From the NCBI GenBank assembly GCA_964571855.1, contig CAZNDO010000003.1, forward strand, positions 1 to 64,000: 64,000 nt of DNA. Direction: 5' to 3'. Position numbers and translations under genes: made by a program. Positions 1 through 9,178 of this stretch are shown one piece after another (positions within the stretch are counted from its first letter, which is position 1; each line of letters begins with the position of its first letter). Below the pieces are notes generated by a model. That model saw nothing but the letters and a program-made list of their open reading frames with translations, was not told the DNA's origin and ran no database searches. This DNA is from CAYYFX01 sp964571855. GTDB taxonomy: Bacteria > ARS69.

Positions 1-312
1 GGTACACCACCCCCGGACGCGTAGCGAGAAGCAGCTTCCGGACCGGATCCGCGCGGTTGGGTCGGCCGAGTGCGCGCGGGATCGGCGCGCGTTCCGGCGT
101 GCCCGGCCCTTTCCTCGGCGGCGTCGCGCAGGGGGCCGGAGCCATGGATGGCGAAGGCCCCCGGAGCGCCGAGGCCCAGGGGCGCGCAGGATGCGCGCCC
201 CGCGCCGTCCGGCCGAGGGAAGGGCCGGGCACGCCGGAACGCACGCCGATCCCGCGCGCACTCGGCCGACCCAACCGCGCGGATCCGGTCCGGAAGCTGC
301 CCCTCGCGGAGC
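1..312. other. Intergenic region dominated by a long inverted repeat
   Basis: I see no convincing gene here. Positions 1-30 show nothing recognisable. Positions 31-300 hold an inverted repeat, described separately, and 301-312 is the short spacer to the stop codon of the leftward barrel gene. A long rightward open frame from 70 to 3426 only becomes a real gene at 2062. Its upstream part runs antisense to the barrel gene and across the TetR gene in another frame. Confidence 0.6.
31..300. repeat. 89-bp near-perfect inverted repeat with 92-bp loop
   Basis: The left arm 31-119 and right arm 212-300 are reverse complements over 89 bases with two mismatches, at 88 and 112 in the left arm. The loop 120-211 contains smaller hairpins, for example GGCGCGCA (181-188) with TGCGCGCC (192-199), and gggggcc (131-137) with ggccccc (156-162). 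The right arm ends 12 bases from the stop codon of the leftward gene at 313. It is far longer than an intrinsic terminator stem and has no T-tract. It could be a cruciform/structured element, remnant termini of a small mobile element, or a folded-back artefact if this window begins at a contig end. Confidence 0.85.
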
Positions 313-1254
313 CTAGAACACAGGGACGTTGAAGTACCAGGTGACCGCCAGCTTGCCCATGAAGCCGGTGTAGTCCAAGGAGTCGCCGCCGCCTTGCATC
401 GTGATGACGGCGTCTTCGGGGATGGACGAGGGGTACTTCGGGTACGGGTCGTCCTCGTCCGGCGGGCAGTCCGCGCAGGAGCCGAGCGGCGTGGCGATGG
501 CGCGGGTCTGCGGCAGGATGCCCGTGCCGTTGAAGCGCTCCGAGAGCTCACGGAAGCCGCCGATCTCCAGATCCGAGATCTTCGCGTTCCGGTAGCCCAC
601 GAAGGCGTTCGCCCACACGTGGCCGGTGATGGAGGTCTCGAACATCACGCCCACGTGCATGCCGAGCGTGTTCCCGCTGAGATCCAGCTGTCCCACCGTG
701 CGCTCGTCCTCTCCCACCGGCGTTTCCAGGATCACCTGCTTGCCGATGGTGTCGTAGTAGCCCACGCCCACCGCCGGACCGAAGCCCACGCGCCGCTTCT
801 TCATCATGTCCCAGCCGAGCGTGAACATGTACGCGTTCGACGACAGGTCCAGCTCGTTCGTGGACGTGCCGCCGATGGTCTCGGACGAGAGCACGCGCTC
901 CCACCCGGCCTCCACGACGATCCGCTCCTTGAGGATCACGCGCAGCGCGCCGCCCATGGAGGCGCCGCGGGAGAAGCGATCGAACTTCACGCCGGGCTGC
1001 GTGATGTCCTCGTTCATGAGCTCGAGCGCGCGGTTCAGCGCGCGCATGGAGTACGTGTTGAACGACCCGAGCAGGCTCACGCCCACGACGACGGTGGGGA
1101 GGGGCTCCTCGGTCTCGATGATCTCGGGAGCTTCCTCGAGCGTGGTGATCTGGGCGAAGGCCGGGCGGCCGGCCAGCAGGCCGGCGGCCACCAGGAGGGC
1201 GGGAACGGGCGCGAGGGCGCGGGCGCGCGCGATTCCCAGCCGGGGGAGCGCCAT
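313..1254 (-). CDS. Predicted outer-membrane beta-barrel protein
   Basis: This gene encodes a 313-residue exported protein of unknown function. It has a signal peptide (about residues 1-34: Arg-rich start, hydrophobic core, AFA end), an acidic linker, and then alternating hydrophobic/polar strands rich in Gly and aromatics. It ends in Phe (VPVF), the usual last residue of a BamA-inserted barrel. A C-terminal stretch has a Cys pair (SCADCPPDEDDP) that may be an external loop. An upstream in-frame start exists, but the ATG at 1254 is chosen because an AAGGAGG ribosome site sits about 10 bases before it and the signal peptide then begins properly. It is divergent from the TetR gene, so both may share regulation. 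The family is not identifiable by eye. Confidence 0.75.
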   Translation of the reverse strand: MALPRLGIARARALAPVPALLVAAGLLAGRPAFAQITTLEEAPEIIETEEPLPTVVVGVSLLGSFNTYSMRALNRALELMNEDITQPGVKFDRFSRGASMGGALRVILKERIVVEAGWERVLSSETIGGTSTNELDLSSNAYMFTLGWDMMKKRRVGFGPAVGVGYYDTIGKQVILETPVGEDERTVGQLDLSGNTLGMHVGVMFETSITGHVWANAFVGYRNAKISDLEIGGFRELSERFNGTGILPQTRAIATPLGSCADCPPDEDDPYPKYPSSIPEDAVITMQGGGDSLDYTGFMGKLAVTWYFNVPVF

Positions 1255-1359
1255 TCGGGTCGGGCCTCCTTCGCGGGAGGGGTGGCGATTTCCGCGGGAG
1301 CGGAGGACCCATTTTCCACGGAATCCCAGGAAAGACAAGGGGAGGCCGGAATCCGCCTC

Positions 1360-1388
1360 TTGACACCGGGTCGGAGTGGAGTTAGTAA
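1360..1388 (+). promoter_or_regulatory. Putative sigma-70 promoter of the efflux operon
   Basis: TTGACA at 1360-1365 is a perfect -35 box. It is followed after 17 bases by TAGTAA (1383-1388) as a weak -10. Transcription would start just after the adjacent palindrome, leaving a leader of about 20 bases before the ATG at 1418. Confidence 0.55.
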
Positions 1389-1397
1389 GTACTCACT
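1384..1397. promoter_or_regulatory. Putative TetR operator
   Basis: AGTAAGTACTCACT is a 14-bp palindrome with 12 of 14 positions symmetric around GTAC, followed by a further CACT repeat. It overlaps the -10 region and lies just upstream of the TetR-family gene. That is the usual position for autoregulation. It resembles the AGTNAGTACTNACT-type operators of this regulator family. Confidence 0.6.
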
Positions 1398-1417
1398 CAC
1401 TTTGATCCGAGGGCGTC

Positions 1418-2065
1418 ATGATCCACCCGTTCGCCGACTGGGACTTCCCCGACCAGACCCGCCGCGAGGACCAGATTCTCGCGCATGCGCTGGAGTTGGT
1501 CCGCGAGTCCGGGCTTGCCTCCCTGACGATGAAGAAGGTGGCCGAGCGCGTCGGATTCACCGAAACCGCCGCGTACCGGTACTTCCCGACCAAACGGGCG
1601 CTCATCGAGGGTCTGCTGGAGCGCCTCGGCGGGACGTTCGTGCAGGGCGTCCGATCCATCGCGGCGGACACGTCGCTGGACCGGCGGGTGCGCCTGCAGC
1701 GCGTCCTCCGCCTGCATCTGGACTTCGTCACCCGCACGAACGGCTTGCCGGTGCTGGTCATCGCCGAGGCCGCGGCCACCGGCGATGGCGAGCTCCTCGC
1801 GCACATGCGCCGGGTCATGGACGGCTACTTCGGCGTGCTCGAGTCGCTGGCCGCGGACCCCGCTCCCGGTCCCGAACGCCTGAGCCCGCACGACCAGGCG
1901 CTGCTCCTCTTCGCCCTGCCGGCCGCGCTCGCCATCCGTCTCCGCCTGGGCGGCGACAAGGACGCGGAGGAGGGCATCCCCGCGCGCCTGCTGCCGTTCC
2001 TGATCCGCTGTCTGCACGGCCCCGCGAACGAACCCGGCCCGTCCGGTCCCGGAGGTGCCTCGTGA
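1418..2065 (+). CDS. TetR/AcrR-family transcriptional regulator of the efflux operon
   Basis: A 215-residue repressor. The N-terminal helix-turn-helix spans about residues 14-60: ILAHALELVRESGLASLTM, then KKVAERVGFTETAAYRYFPTK, the family's typical recognition helix and FxxK end. The remaining helices form the ligand/dimer domain. It is the first gene of a seven-gene operon for a tripartite exporter, and its stop overlaps the GTG of the next gene (GTGA). By family knowledge it likely represses the operon and releases on binding an exported compound. The gene order resembles E. coli ybiH/cecR with ybhGFSR. The ligand cannot be read from sequence. Confidence 0.9.
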   Translation: MIHPFADWDFPDQTRREDQILAHALELVRESGLASLTMKKVAERVGFTETAAYRYFPTKRALIEGLLERLGGTFVQGVRSIAADTSLDRRVRLQRVLRLHLDFVTRTNGLPVLVIAEAAATGDGELLAHMRRVMDGYFGVLESLAADPAPGPERLSPHDQALLLFALPAALAIRLRLGGDKDAEEGIPARLLPFLIRCLHGPANEPGPSGPGGAS

Positions 2066-3426
2066 CCATCCCTGTTCCCGGTCGCCTCGGCGTGCTCGCC
2101 CTGGCGATCACCGCGGCGACCGCGCGCGCGGACCAGATCGCGGCGCTCGATCCGCAACCGGTCGCGCTCTCGCTGTCGGCCGCGGCCGCCGACGCCGTCG
2201 GCCTCCACCCCGCCCTGCGCGCCGCCCGCGCGCGTGCGGATGCCAGCGCGCGCGACGTGGGCGAGGCGCGGGCGGAGTGGCTGCCGACGCTCTCGCTGAA
2301 CGGCTCCGCCGTGAAGTACGAGGAGCCCATGGTCGTCACGCCGATCCACGGCTTCGACCCGGGCAACATCCCGGAGTTCGACGATGTGCTCCTCCAGGGC
2401 TCGCTCACCGCGGACTGGCTGCTGTTCGACGGCGGCGGACGCGAGGCGCGCATCGGCCGGCGGCGCGCGCTCTCGGTCGCCGCGCGCGAGGACGTCGCGG
2501 CCGGCGAGGCGCGGCTCGTCGGGCGCACGATCACGACGTACCTCCGCGTCCTCGGGCTCGCGGCCACGCGCGACGCGCACGACCGGCGCCTCGAGGCTCT
2601 CGCCGCAGAGGAGGCGCGCGTGGCCCAGCTCGCGGAGGTGGGACGAGCGCCGGACGTGGACCTGCGACGCGCGGAAGCGGCGCGCGCCGCCGCGGAGGCG
2701 GAGCGGGTGCGCCTCGTGGCCGCGCTGGACGTGGTCGAGCGGGAACTCGCCCGTCTCACCGGTCACGACGTCTCGGCCACGCGCGCCGGGCAGCTCCGCG
2801 CGGTGTCGCTGGCGGACACGGCGCAGCCGGCGCGGCCGGATCTGGTCGCGCGGGCGCTCGCCGCGTCGCCCGCGGTCCGCGCCGCGGAGGCGCGCGCGGA
2901 GGCCGCGGCCGACGGCGTGCGCGCGGGGCGCGCGGCCCGCTGGCCGTCGTTGCGCGCCGTCGGCAACGTGCAGGCCTACGGTTCCGACGAGGAGGAGCCC
3001 GTGGCCGAGTGGAACGCCGGGGTTCGCGTGAGCGTCCCGCTGTGGACGGGCGGCGCCATCTCCAGCCGCGTGGGCTCGGCGCTCGCCGCGCGGGAGGCGG
3101 CGGAGTCGGACCTCGCCGTCGCGCGGCTGGACGTGGAGGGCGCGCTGGACGAGGCGCTGGCCGCGGCGGACGAGGCGCGCGCGCGCACCGGGAGCCTGGA
3201 GCGCGCCGTCGCGAAGTTCGAGGAGGTGGCGCGCATCGAGAAGCTGCGGCTGGACGCGGAATCCGGCACGCAGACGGACTGGCTGGACGCGGAGTCCGAG
3301 CTGCTGGTGGCACGCGCCCAGCTCGTGGACGCGCGGCACGCGGAGATCGTGGCGCGCGCGGAGATCGCCCGGCTCACCGGGACGCTCGACGTGGCCTGGA
3401 TCGACCACACGCTGGAGGCGGAATGA
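2062..3426 (+). CDS. TolC-like outer-membrane efflux factor
   Basis: A 454-residue member of the outer-membrane factor family. Trimers form a barrel plus a periplasmic alpha-helical tunnel that completes a tripartite exporter. The sequence shows a signal peptide (about 1-22, ending TARA), two repeated halves each with long Ala/Arg/Glu-rich coiled-coil helices, and strand segments such as LTADWLLFDGGGREARIG and VRVSVPLWTGGAISSRVG, the typical paired strand-turn motifs. The start is GTG at 2062, set by GGAGGTG at 2051-2057 and the GTGA overlap with the TetR stop. Long overlapping frames start upstream, but signal peptide and overlap argue against them. It is followed immediately by the adaptor gene. 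Confidence 0.9.
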   Translation: MTIPVPGRLGVLALAITAATARADQIAALDPQPVALSLSAAAADAVGLHPALRAARARADASARDVGEARAEWLPTLSLNGSAVKYEEPMVVTPIHGFDPGNIPEFDDVLLQGSLTADWLLFDGGGREARIGRRRALSVAAREDVAAGEARLVGRTITTYLRVLGLAATRDAHDRRLEALAAEEARVAQLAEVGRAPDVDLRRAEAARAAAEAERVRLVAALDVVERELARLTGHDVSATRAGQLRAVSLADTAQPARPDLVARALAASPAVRAAEARAEAAADGVRAGRAARWPSLRAVGNVQAYGSDEEEPVAEWNAGVRVSVPLWTGGAISSRVGSALAAREAAESDLAVARLDVEGALDEALAAADEARARTGSLERAVAKFEEVARIEKLRLDAESGTQTDWLDAESELLVARAQLVDARHAEIVARAEIARLTGTLDVAWIDHTLEAE

Positions 3427-4457
3427 TGGAACGGGTGCTGCGTCGCGCGGTGCGGTGCTTGGGCGTGCTCTCCCTCGCCCTCGTCCTGCCGGCCTGCGGC
3501 GGACGGAACGGGAACCACCTGGAGGCGTCGGGCACGGTGGAGGCCACGGACGCGCGGCTGGGGTTCGGCGCGCCGGGACGCGTGGAGAGCGTGGCCGTGC
3601 GCGAGGGCGATGTCGTGAAGCCGGGCGACGCGCTGGCCGCGCTGCGGCGCACGGAGGCGCAGGCCCGCCGGGACCAGGCGGCGGCGCAGCTCGCCGCCGC
3701 GCAGGCGCGGCTGGCCGAGCTGGCGCGCGGCTTCCGCGGCGAGGAGGTGGCGCAGGCGCGCGCGGAGGACGACGCCGCGGCGAAGCGCCTCGCGGACGCG
3801 GAGCGCGAGCTGGCGCGGGCGGATCGCCTGTTCGCCGGCGGCGCCATCAGCCGCGAGGCCCACGACAAGGCCGTGCTGGCGCGGGACGTGGCGAAGGCGC
3901 AGCGCGACAAGGCCGCGGAGCAGCTGCAACTGATGCAGCGCGGCTACCGCGCCGAGCAGGTGGAGGCCGCGCGCGCGCAGGTGGCCCAGGCCGAGGCCAC
4001 GCTGGCGGCGGCGGACGCCGTGCTGGACGACATGACCATCGAGGCCCCGTTCGGGGGCGTCGTCACGCTGCGGCACCGCGAGCCCGGCGAGAGCGTGACC
4101 GCCGGCGCCCCGGTGCTGACGCTCATGGACCCGGAGGATCGCTGGGTGCGCATCTACGTGCGCGAGGACCGGGTCGGCGCGGTGCCGCTGGGCGCGCCGG
4201 CCACGATCAAGAGCGACACCTTCCCGGACAAGACCTACGCGGGCGAGGTGGTCTTCGTGGCCTCGGAGGCGGAGTTCACGCCGAAGAACGTGCAGACGTC
4301 CGAGGAGCGCGTGCGGCTCGTGTTCGCGGTGAAGGTGCGCATCACGGACGACCCCGCGCACGAGCTGAAGCCCGGCATGCCGGCCGATGTGACCCTGGAT
4401 CTCGGCGGTGCGGGCGCAGGCAGCGGCGGCGCGAACGCGGCGGAAGCCGCGTCGTGA
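3423..4457 (+). CDS. HlyD/YbhG-type periplasmic adaptor lipoprotein
   Basis: A 344-residue membrane-fusion protein linking the ABC transporter to the outer-membrane factor. It has a lipoprotein signal (VLPACGG, lipobox Cys near residue 25), a lipoyl half-motif GRVESVAVREGDVVKPGD (about 53-70), a long coiled-coil hairpin (about 75-200) and a second lipoyl half (IEAPFGGVVTLRHREPGE). A beta-barrel domain follows, with IYVREDRVGAVPLG. This order is typical of YbhG/EmrA-like adaptors. The ATG overlaps the preceding stop (ATGATG, with a second possible ATG at 3426). The next gene starts inside its stop. Co-transcription with the ABC subunits supports the role. Confidence 0.92.
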   Translation: MMERVLRRAVRCLGVLSLALVLPACGGRNGNHLEASGTVEATDARLGFGAPGRVESVAVREGDVVKPGDALAALRRTEAQARRDQAAAQLAAAQARLAELARGFRGEEVAQARAEDDAAAKRLADAERELARADRLFAGGAISREAHDKAVLARDVAKAQRDKAAEQLQLMQRGYRAEQVEAARAQVAQAEATLAAADAVLDDMTIEAPFGGVVTLRHREPGESVTAGAPVLTLMDPEDRWVRIYVREDRVGAVPLGAPATIKSDTFPDKTYAGEVVFVASEAEFTPKNVQTSEERVRLVFAVKVRITDDPAHELKPGMPADVTLDLGGAGAGSGGANAAEAAS

Positions 4458-5385
4458 TCCGCGCCGAAGGGCTCACGCGCACGTTCGGGGCGGTGACCGC
4501 GGTGGAGGACCTCTCCTTCGCGGTGGAGGCCGGCGAGCTGTTCGGCATCGTGGGTCCCGACGGCGCCGGCAAGACCACCACGCTCCGCATGCTTGCGGGC
4601 GTGCTGCGACCCACCGCCGGCGACGCCGCGCTGGACGGCGCCAGCGTCGTGCGGGACCCCGAGGCCGTGAAGCACCACGTGGCGTACATGCCGCAGCGCT
4701 TCGGCCTGTACGAGGACCTCACGGTCCTCGAGAACCTGCACTTCTACGCGGACCTGTACCGCGTGCCGCGCGCCGAGCGCGCCCCGCGCCTCGCGCGGCT
4801 GTTCGAGTTCTCCGGGCTCGGGCCGTTCCAGGACCGGCTGGCCGGGAAGCTCTCCGGCGGGATGAAGCAGAAGCTCGGCATCTCGTGCGCGCTGATCCAC
4901 CGCCCGCGCATCCTGCTGCTGGACGAGCCCACGTTCGGAGTGGACCCCGTGTCGCGGCGCGAGCTGTGGATCATCGTGCACGAGATGGTGGCGGAAGGCG
5001 TGACCGCGGTCGTGAGCACCGCGTACATGGACGAGGCGGAGCGGTTCGACCGCCTCGTGATGCTGCACCGCGGGCGCCTCCTGGCCGCGGACTCCCCCGA
5101 GGCGCTGCGCCGCGCGGAGGCGGACGAGCTGTTCGAGCTGGAGGTGGACCGGCCGCGGCAGGCGCGGGAGGCGGCCCTGCACGCGCCCGGCGTGCGCCAC
5201 GCGGTGGTCTTCGGCGACCGGCTGCACGTGGCCCTCGCCGCGGACGGCGACGCGGCCGCCCGGCTGGAGTCCCTGCTGCGCGAGCGCGGGCACGCCCCGC
5301 GCAAGGCCGTGCGGATCGAGCCCTCCATGGAGGACGTGTTCGTGCGCCGCATCACGGAGGCGGACCGCGCGCGGGAGGCTGCCGC

Positions 5386-5389
<4 letters not shown>
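4454..5389 (+). CDS. ABC exporter ATPase, first half (YbhF N-like)
   Basis: A 311-residue nucleotide-binding subunit. Motifs: Walker A GPDGAGKTT (about 35-43), Q-loop PQRFGLYEDL, signature LSGGMKQ, Walker B ILLLDEPTFGVDP. The switch position reads STAYMDEAE, with Ala where most ABC ATPases have His. A C-terminal extension of about 90 residues is typical of drug-exporter ATPases. Its partner, the next gene, has the opposite defect: a normal His but a non-consensus signature. In E. coli YbhF the two domains are fused in one chain of about 580 residues; here they are separate genes. Start is GTG, overlapping the adaptor stop (GTGA). Confidence 0.93.
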
Positions 5390-6324
<935 letters not shown>

Positions 6325-6328
6325 GCCG

Positions 6329-7444
6329 ATGAGCGGACGGCGGCTTCTGGCCATCGCGCGCAAGGAGGTCATCCAGCTCCGGCGGGATCCGCGCAGCCTG
6401 GCCATGGCGTTCGTGCTCCCGCTGATGCTGCTGGTGATCTTCGGCTACGCCATCAGCTGGGACCTGGACGATATCCGCGTGGCCGTGCTGGACGAGGACA
6501 ACTCGGCGGCCAGCCGCGACCTGCTGGACTCCTTCGTGTCGTCCGGCTACTTCCGCATCGTGGACCGGCTGGACGGCGCGGACGCCATCTCCCCCACGCT
6601 GGACCGGCGCAAGGCGCTGGCGGTCTTCGTGATCCCGCCGGACTTCGGGGAGACGCTGGCGTCCGGGCAGCCGGCGAAGCTGCAGATGGTGATGGACGGG
6701 AGCGACGCGAACACCGCCACCATCGCGCTCGGCTACGCGCAGGCGGTGGTGCGCACGAAGAGCCTGGCGGTGGCGCTGGAGGGGCAGGTGCGGCCCGCGC
6801 CGGCCGTGGTGCAGTCCCGCGTCTGGTACAACGAGGAGCTGAAGAGCCGCGACATGATCGTCCCGGGGCTGGTGGCGGTCGTGATGATGATCGTGGCGGC
6901 CATGCTCACCTCGCTCACCATCGCGCGCGAGTGGGAGCGCGGCACCATGGAGCAACTCGCGTCCACGCCGGTCACGCGCACCGAGGTGGTGTTCGGGAAG
7001 CTGCTCCCGTACGTGGTCATCGGACTGGTGGACGTGGCGGCGTGCTCGCTGGCCGGCGTGTTCCTCTTCGGCGTGCCGCTGCGCGGCAGCCCCGTGCTCC
7101 TCATGGTGCTTTCGTTCTTCTTCCTGGTGGGATCGCTGGGACTCGGCATCTTCATCTCCGCGGTCACGCGCTCGCAGCTCGTGGCCACGCAGATGGCCAT
7201 GCTGGCCACGTTCCTCCCGGCGTACCTGCTGTCCGGGTTCATGTTCGCCATCTCGGCGATGCCGAAGTTCCTGCAGGTCATCACGCTGCTCATCCCCGCG
7301 CGGTACTTCCTGGTGGTCACCCGCGGGATCTTCCTGAAGGGCGTGGGCGCCGACGTCCTGTGGAGCCAGGCGCTGCTCATGGTGGCGTTCGCCGGGCTGG
7401 GCATCACGCTGGCGGTCCGCGTGTTCCGGAAGGAGCTGGCGTGA
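6329..7444 (+). CDS. ABC-2 type permease (YbhS/YbhR-like)
   Basis: A 371-residue inner-membrane exporter subunit. It has an N-terminal amphipathic ARKEVIQLRRDPRSL segment, TM1 (about 25-45), and a large periplasmic domain (about 45-170) with the ISPTLDRRKALAVFVIPPDF region typical of ABC2_membrane_3. Five more TM segments follow, with the conserved EWERGTMEQLASTPVTRTE loop between TM2 and TM3. The ATG at 6329 is 4 bases after the ATPase stop. A longer frame starting at 6275 would overlap the ATPase and lacks a reason. With its neighbour it forms the permease pair. Confidence 0.92.
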   Translation: MSGRRLLAIARKEVIQLRRDPRSLAMAFVLPLMLLVIFGYAISWDLDDIRVAVLDEDNSAASRDLLDSFVSSGYFRIVDRLDGADAISPTLDRRKALAVFVIPPDFGETLASGQPAKLQMVMDGSDANTATIALGYAQAVVRTKSLAVALEGQVRPAPAVVQSRVWYNEELKSRDMIVPGLVAVVMMIVAAMLTSLTIAREWERGTMEQLASTPVTRTEVVFGKLLPYVVIGLVDVAACSLAGVFLFGVPLRGSPVLLMVLSFFFLVGSLGLGIFISAVTRSQLVATQMAMLATFLPAYLLSGFMFAISAMPKFLQVITLLIPARYFLVVTRGIFLKGVGADVLWSQALLMVAFAGLGITLAVRVFRKELA

Positions 7445-8559
7445 AGCCCCCGCGCGCCGTGGAGCGCGTGCGCGAGATCGTGCGCAAGGAGTTCCTGCAG
7501 CTCAAGCGGGACCACCGGCTGCTGCGCATCGTCTTCATCTCGCCCATCATGCAGCTCATGATCTTCGGCTACGCCGTGTCCACGGACGTGCGGCACACGA
7601 AGCTCTTCGTGGTGGACCAGGACGGGACGCGCGCGTCGCGGGAGCTGGTGGACGCGATGGTGGCGCCGGGCTACTTCGACCTGGCCGGCCGGTCGCTCCG
7701 CGGCACGGACCTGGCGGACGCGCTGGACCACGGCCGCGCCGTCGTGGGGCTGGAGATCCCGCCGGGCTTCGAACGCGACCTGGACACGGGCGAGGGCGCC
7801 TCGGTGCAGATCCTGGTGGACGGCACGAACTCGAACACCGCCACCGTGGCCCAGGGCTACGCGGAGCGCATCTTCCAGGACTTCGTGGCGCAGCGCACGG
7901 CCGCCGCCCCGGAGGCCGCCATCCGGCTGGAGGAGCGCGCCTGGTTCAACCCGGAGCTGGAGAGCCGGAACTACAACGTCCCGGGCGTGGTGGGCACGCT
8001 CGTGCTGCTCGTGTGCCTGCTGCTCACGGCGCTGGCGGTCGTGCGCGAACGCGAGCTGGGCACGCTGGAGCAGCTCATGGTCACGCCGCTCACGCCGAAG
8101 GAGCTGGTGGCCGGCAAGGCCATCCCCTTCGGGCTCATCGGGCTGTTCGACATGTGCCTCGTGTCCACGGTGGCCGTGCTGTGGTTCGACATCCCCTTCC
8201 GCGGCAGCTTCCCCCTCCTCTTCGGGGCCAGCCTCCTGTACGTGATGTCCGGGCTCGGCGCCGGGCTCTTCCTGTCCACGATCTCGAAGACCCAGCAGGA
8301 GGCGTTCATGGGAAGCTTCCTGTTCTTCATGCCCACGCTCCTGCTCTCGGGGTTCATGTTCCCGATCGAGAGCATGCCGGTGGTCTTCCAGTGGCTCACG
8401 CTTGGCAACCCGGTGCGGCATTACCTGGAGATCGTCCGCGGGATCTTCCTCAAGGGCGCCGGCTTCGACGCGCTGTGGCCGCAGTTCCTGGCGCTCCTGG
8501 TCCTGGGCGTGGTGATCCTGGGGCTCGCCGCCGGGAGGCTGCGCAAGCGCGCGGCTTGA
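7441..8559 (+). CDS. ABC-2 type permease (second subunit)
   Basis: A 372-residue paralogue of the preceding permease and last gene of the efflux operon. It shows VRKEFLQLKRDHRLLRIV, TM1 with IMQLMIFGYAVS, a periplasmic domain with GLEIPPGFERDLDTGE, and then five TM helices with the RERELGTLEQLMVTPLTP loop. The start is GTG at 7441, overlapping the stop of the first permease (GTGA). Both permeases keep the conserved GIFLKG sequence near the last loop. A hairpin (8569-8577 with 8604-8612) lies just after the stop. Confidence 0.92.
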   Translation: MKPPRAVERVREIVRKEFLQLKRDHRLLRIVFISPIMQLMIFGYAVSTDVRHTKLFVVDQDGTRASRELVDAMVAPGYFDLAGRSLRGTDLADALDHGRAVVGLEIPPGFERDLDTGEGASVQILVDGTNSNTATVAQGYAERIFQDFVAQRTAAAPEAAIRLEERAWFNPELESRNYNVPGVVGTLVLLVCLLLTALAVVRERELGTLEQLMVTPLTPKELVAGKAIPFGLIGLFDMCLVSTVAVLWFDIPFRGSFPLLFGASLLYVMSGLGAGLFLSTISKTQQEAFMGSFLFFMPTLLLSGFMFPIESMPVVFQWLTLGNPVRHYLEIVRGIFLKGAGFDALWPQFLALLVLGVVILGLAAGRLRKRAA

Positions 8560-8568
8560 TCCCGCCCG

Positions 8569-8612
8569 GGCGTCGCGAACCGAGCGCGCCCTTGACGGGA
8601 GCGCGCGACGCC
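8569..8612 (+). terminator. Hairpin after the efflux operon, overlapping the next promoter
   Basis: GGCGTCGCG (8569-8577) pairs perfectly with CGCGACGCC (8604-8612). It begins 9 bases after the permease stop and encloses the -35 box of the next gene. There is no T-tract, so it may be a weak terminator or only a coincidental GC stem. Confidence 0.35.
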
Positions 8613-8627
8613 GCCACCATCCGCCGC
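8592..8627 (+). promoter_or_regulatory. Putative leaderless promoter of the DUF2231 gene
   Basis: TTGACG (8592-8597), 17 bases, CACCAT (8615-8620), then 7 bases to the ATG at 8628. Transcription would begin at or next to the start codon. No Shine-Dalgarno sequence precedes the ATG, which fits a leaderless message. Confidence 0.5.
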
Positions 8628-9173
8628 ATGCCTCCTCTTCCTCCGCCCGGCGGCCTGCACCCGCTCGTCGTGCACTTCCCCATCGCGCTGCTCCTGGTGG
8701 TCCCGGTGTTCCTCGTCCTGGGGCTCCTGCTGGCGAAGCACCGCCCGGCGATGGCGGCGTCCGCGCTCCTCCTCATGGCGCTCGGCACCGTCTCCGTGTA
8801 CGTGGCGGTGAAGTCCGGCGAGGAGAGCGAGGACGTGGCGCGGATGACGCAGGAGCAGCACCGCGCCGCGCACGAGCACGAGGAGCTGGCGGAGAAGGTG
8901 CAGGTGGCGTTCACCGTGCTCACCGTCGTCTTCGCCGCGCTCGTGCTCCTCGGCCGCCGGATGAAGGGCGCGCTCGTCCCCGCGGCGCACGGCCTCTTCC
9001 TCGTGGCGTACCTCCTCGGGCTCACCGTGCTCGTGAACACCGCGCACCTCGGCGGGACGCTCGTGCACGGCCTCGGCGTGCGCGCGCCCGTGGCGGGGAT
9101 GGCCGCCGCCGGCGCGCCGGATGCCGCCGCGCCCGAGGACGACTCCCGCGGTCGCGGCAGCGAAGACCACTGA
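8628..9173 (+). CDS. DUF2231-like integral membrane protein
   Basis: A 181-residue predicted inner-membrane protein with four TM helices (about 17-38, 45-62, 89-108, 117-140). The start GLHPLVVHFPIALLLV carries the HPxxVHFPI signature of DUF2231-type membrane proteins, whose function is unsettled; some are linked to haem or redox proteins. Between TM2 and TM3 is a His/Glu-rich segment (EEQHRAAHEHEEL type) that could bind metal or haem. The C-terminal 30 residues are acidic and disordered. The downstream channel gene begins 5 bases after the stop, so the two are probably co-transcribed. Confidence 0.75.
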   Translation: MPPLPPPGGLHPLVVHFPIALLLVVPVFLVLGLLLAKHRPAMAASALLLMALGTVSVYVAVKSGEESEDVARMTQEQHRAAHEHEELAEKVQVAFTVLTVVFAALVLLGRRMKGALVPAAHGLFLVAYLLGLTVLVNTAHLGGTLVHGLGVRAPVAGMAAAGAPDAAAPEDDSRGRGSEDH

Positions 9174-9178
9174 GCCGG

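Noticed and set aside
70..3426. 1118-residue rightward open frame
   Set aside because: Only 2062-3426 has protein character (TolC-like). The upstream part is Arg/Ala-rich shadow, antisense to the barrel gene and overlapping the TetR gene.
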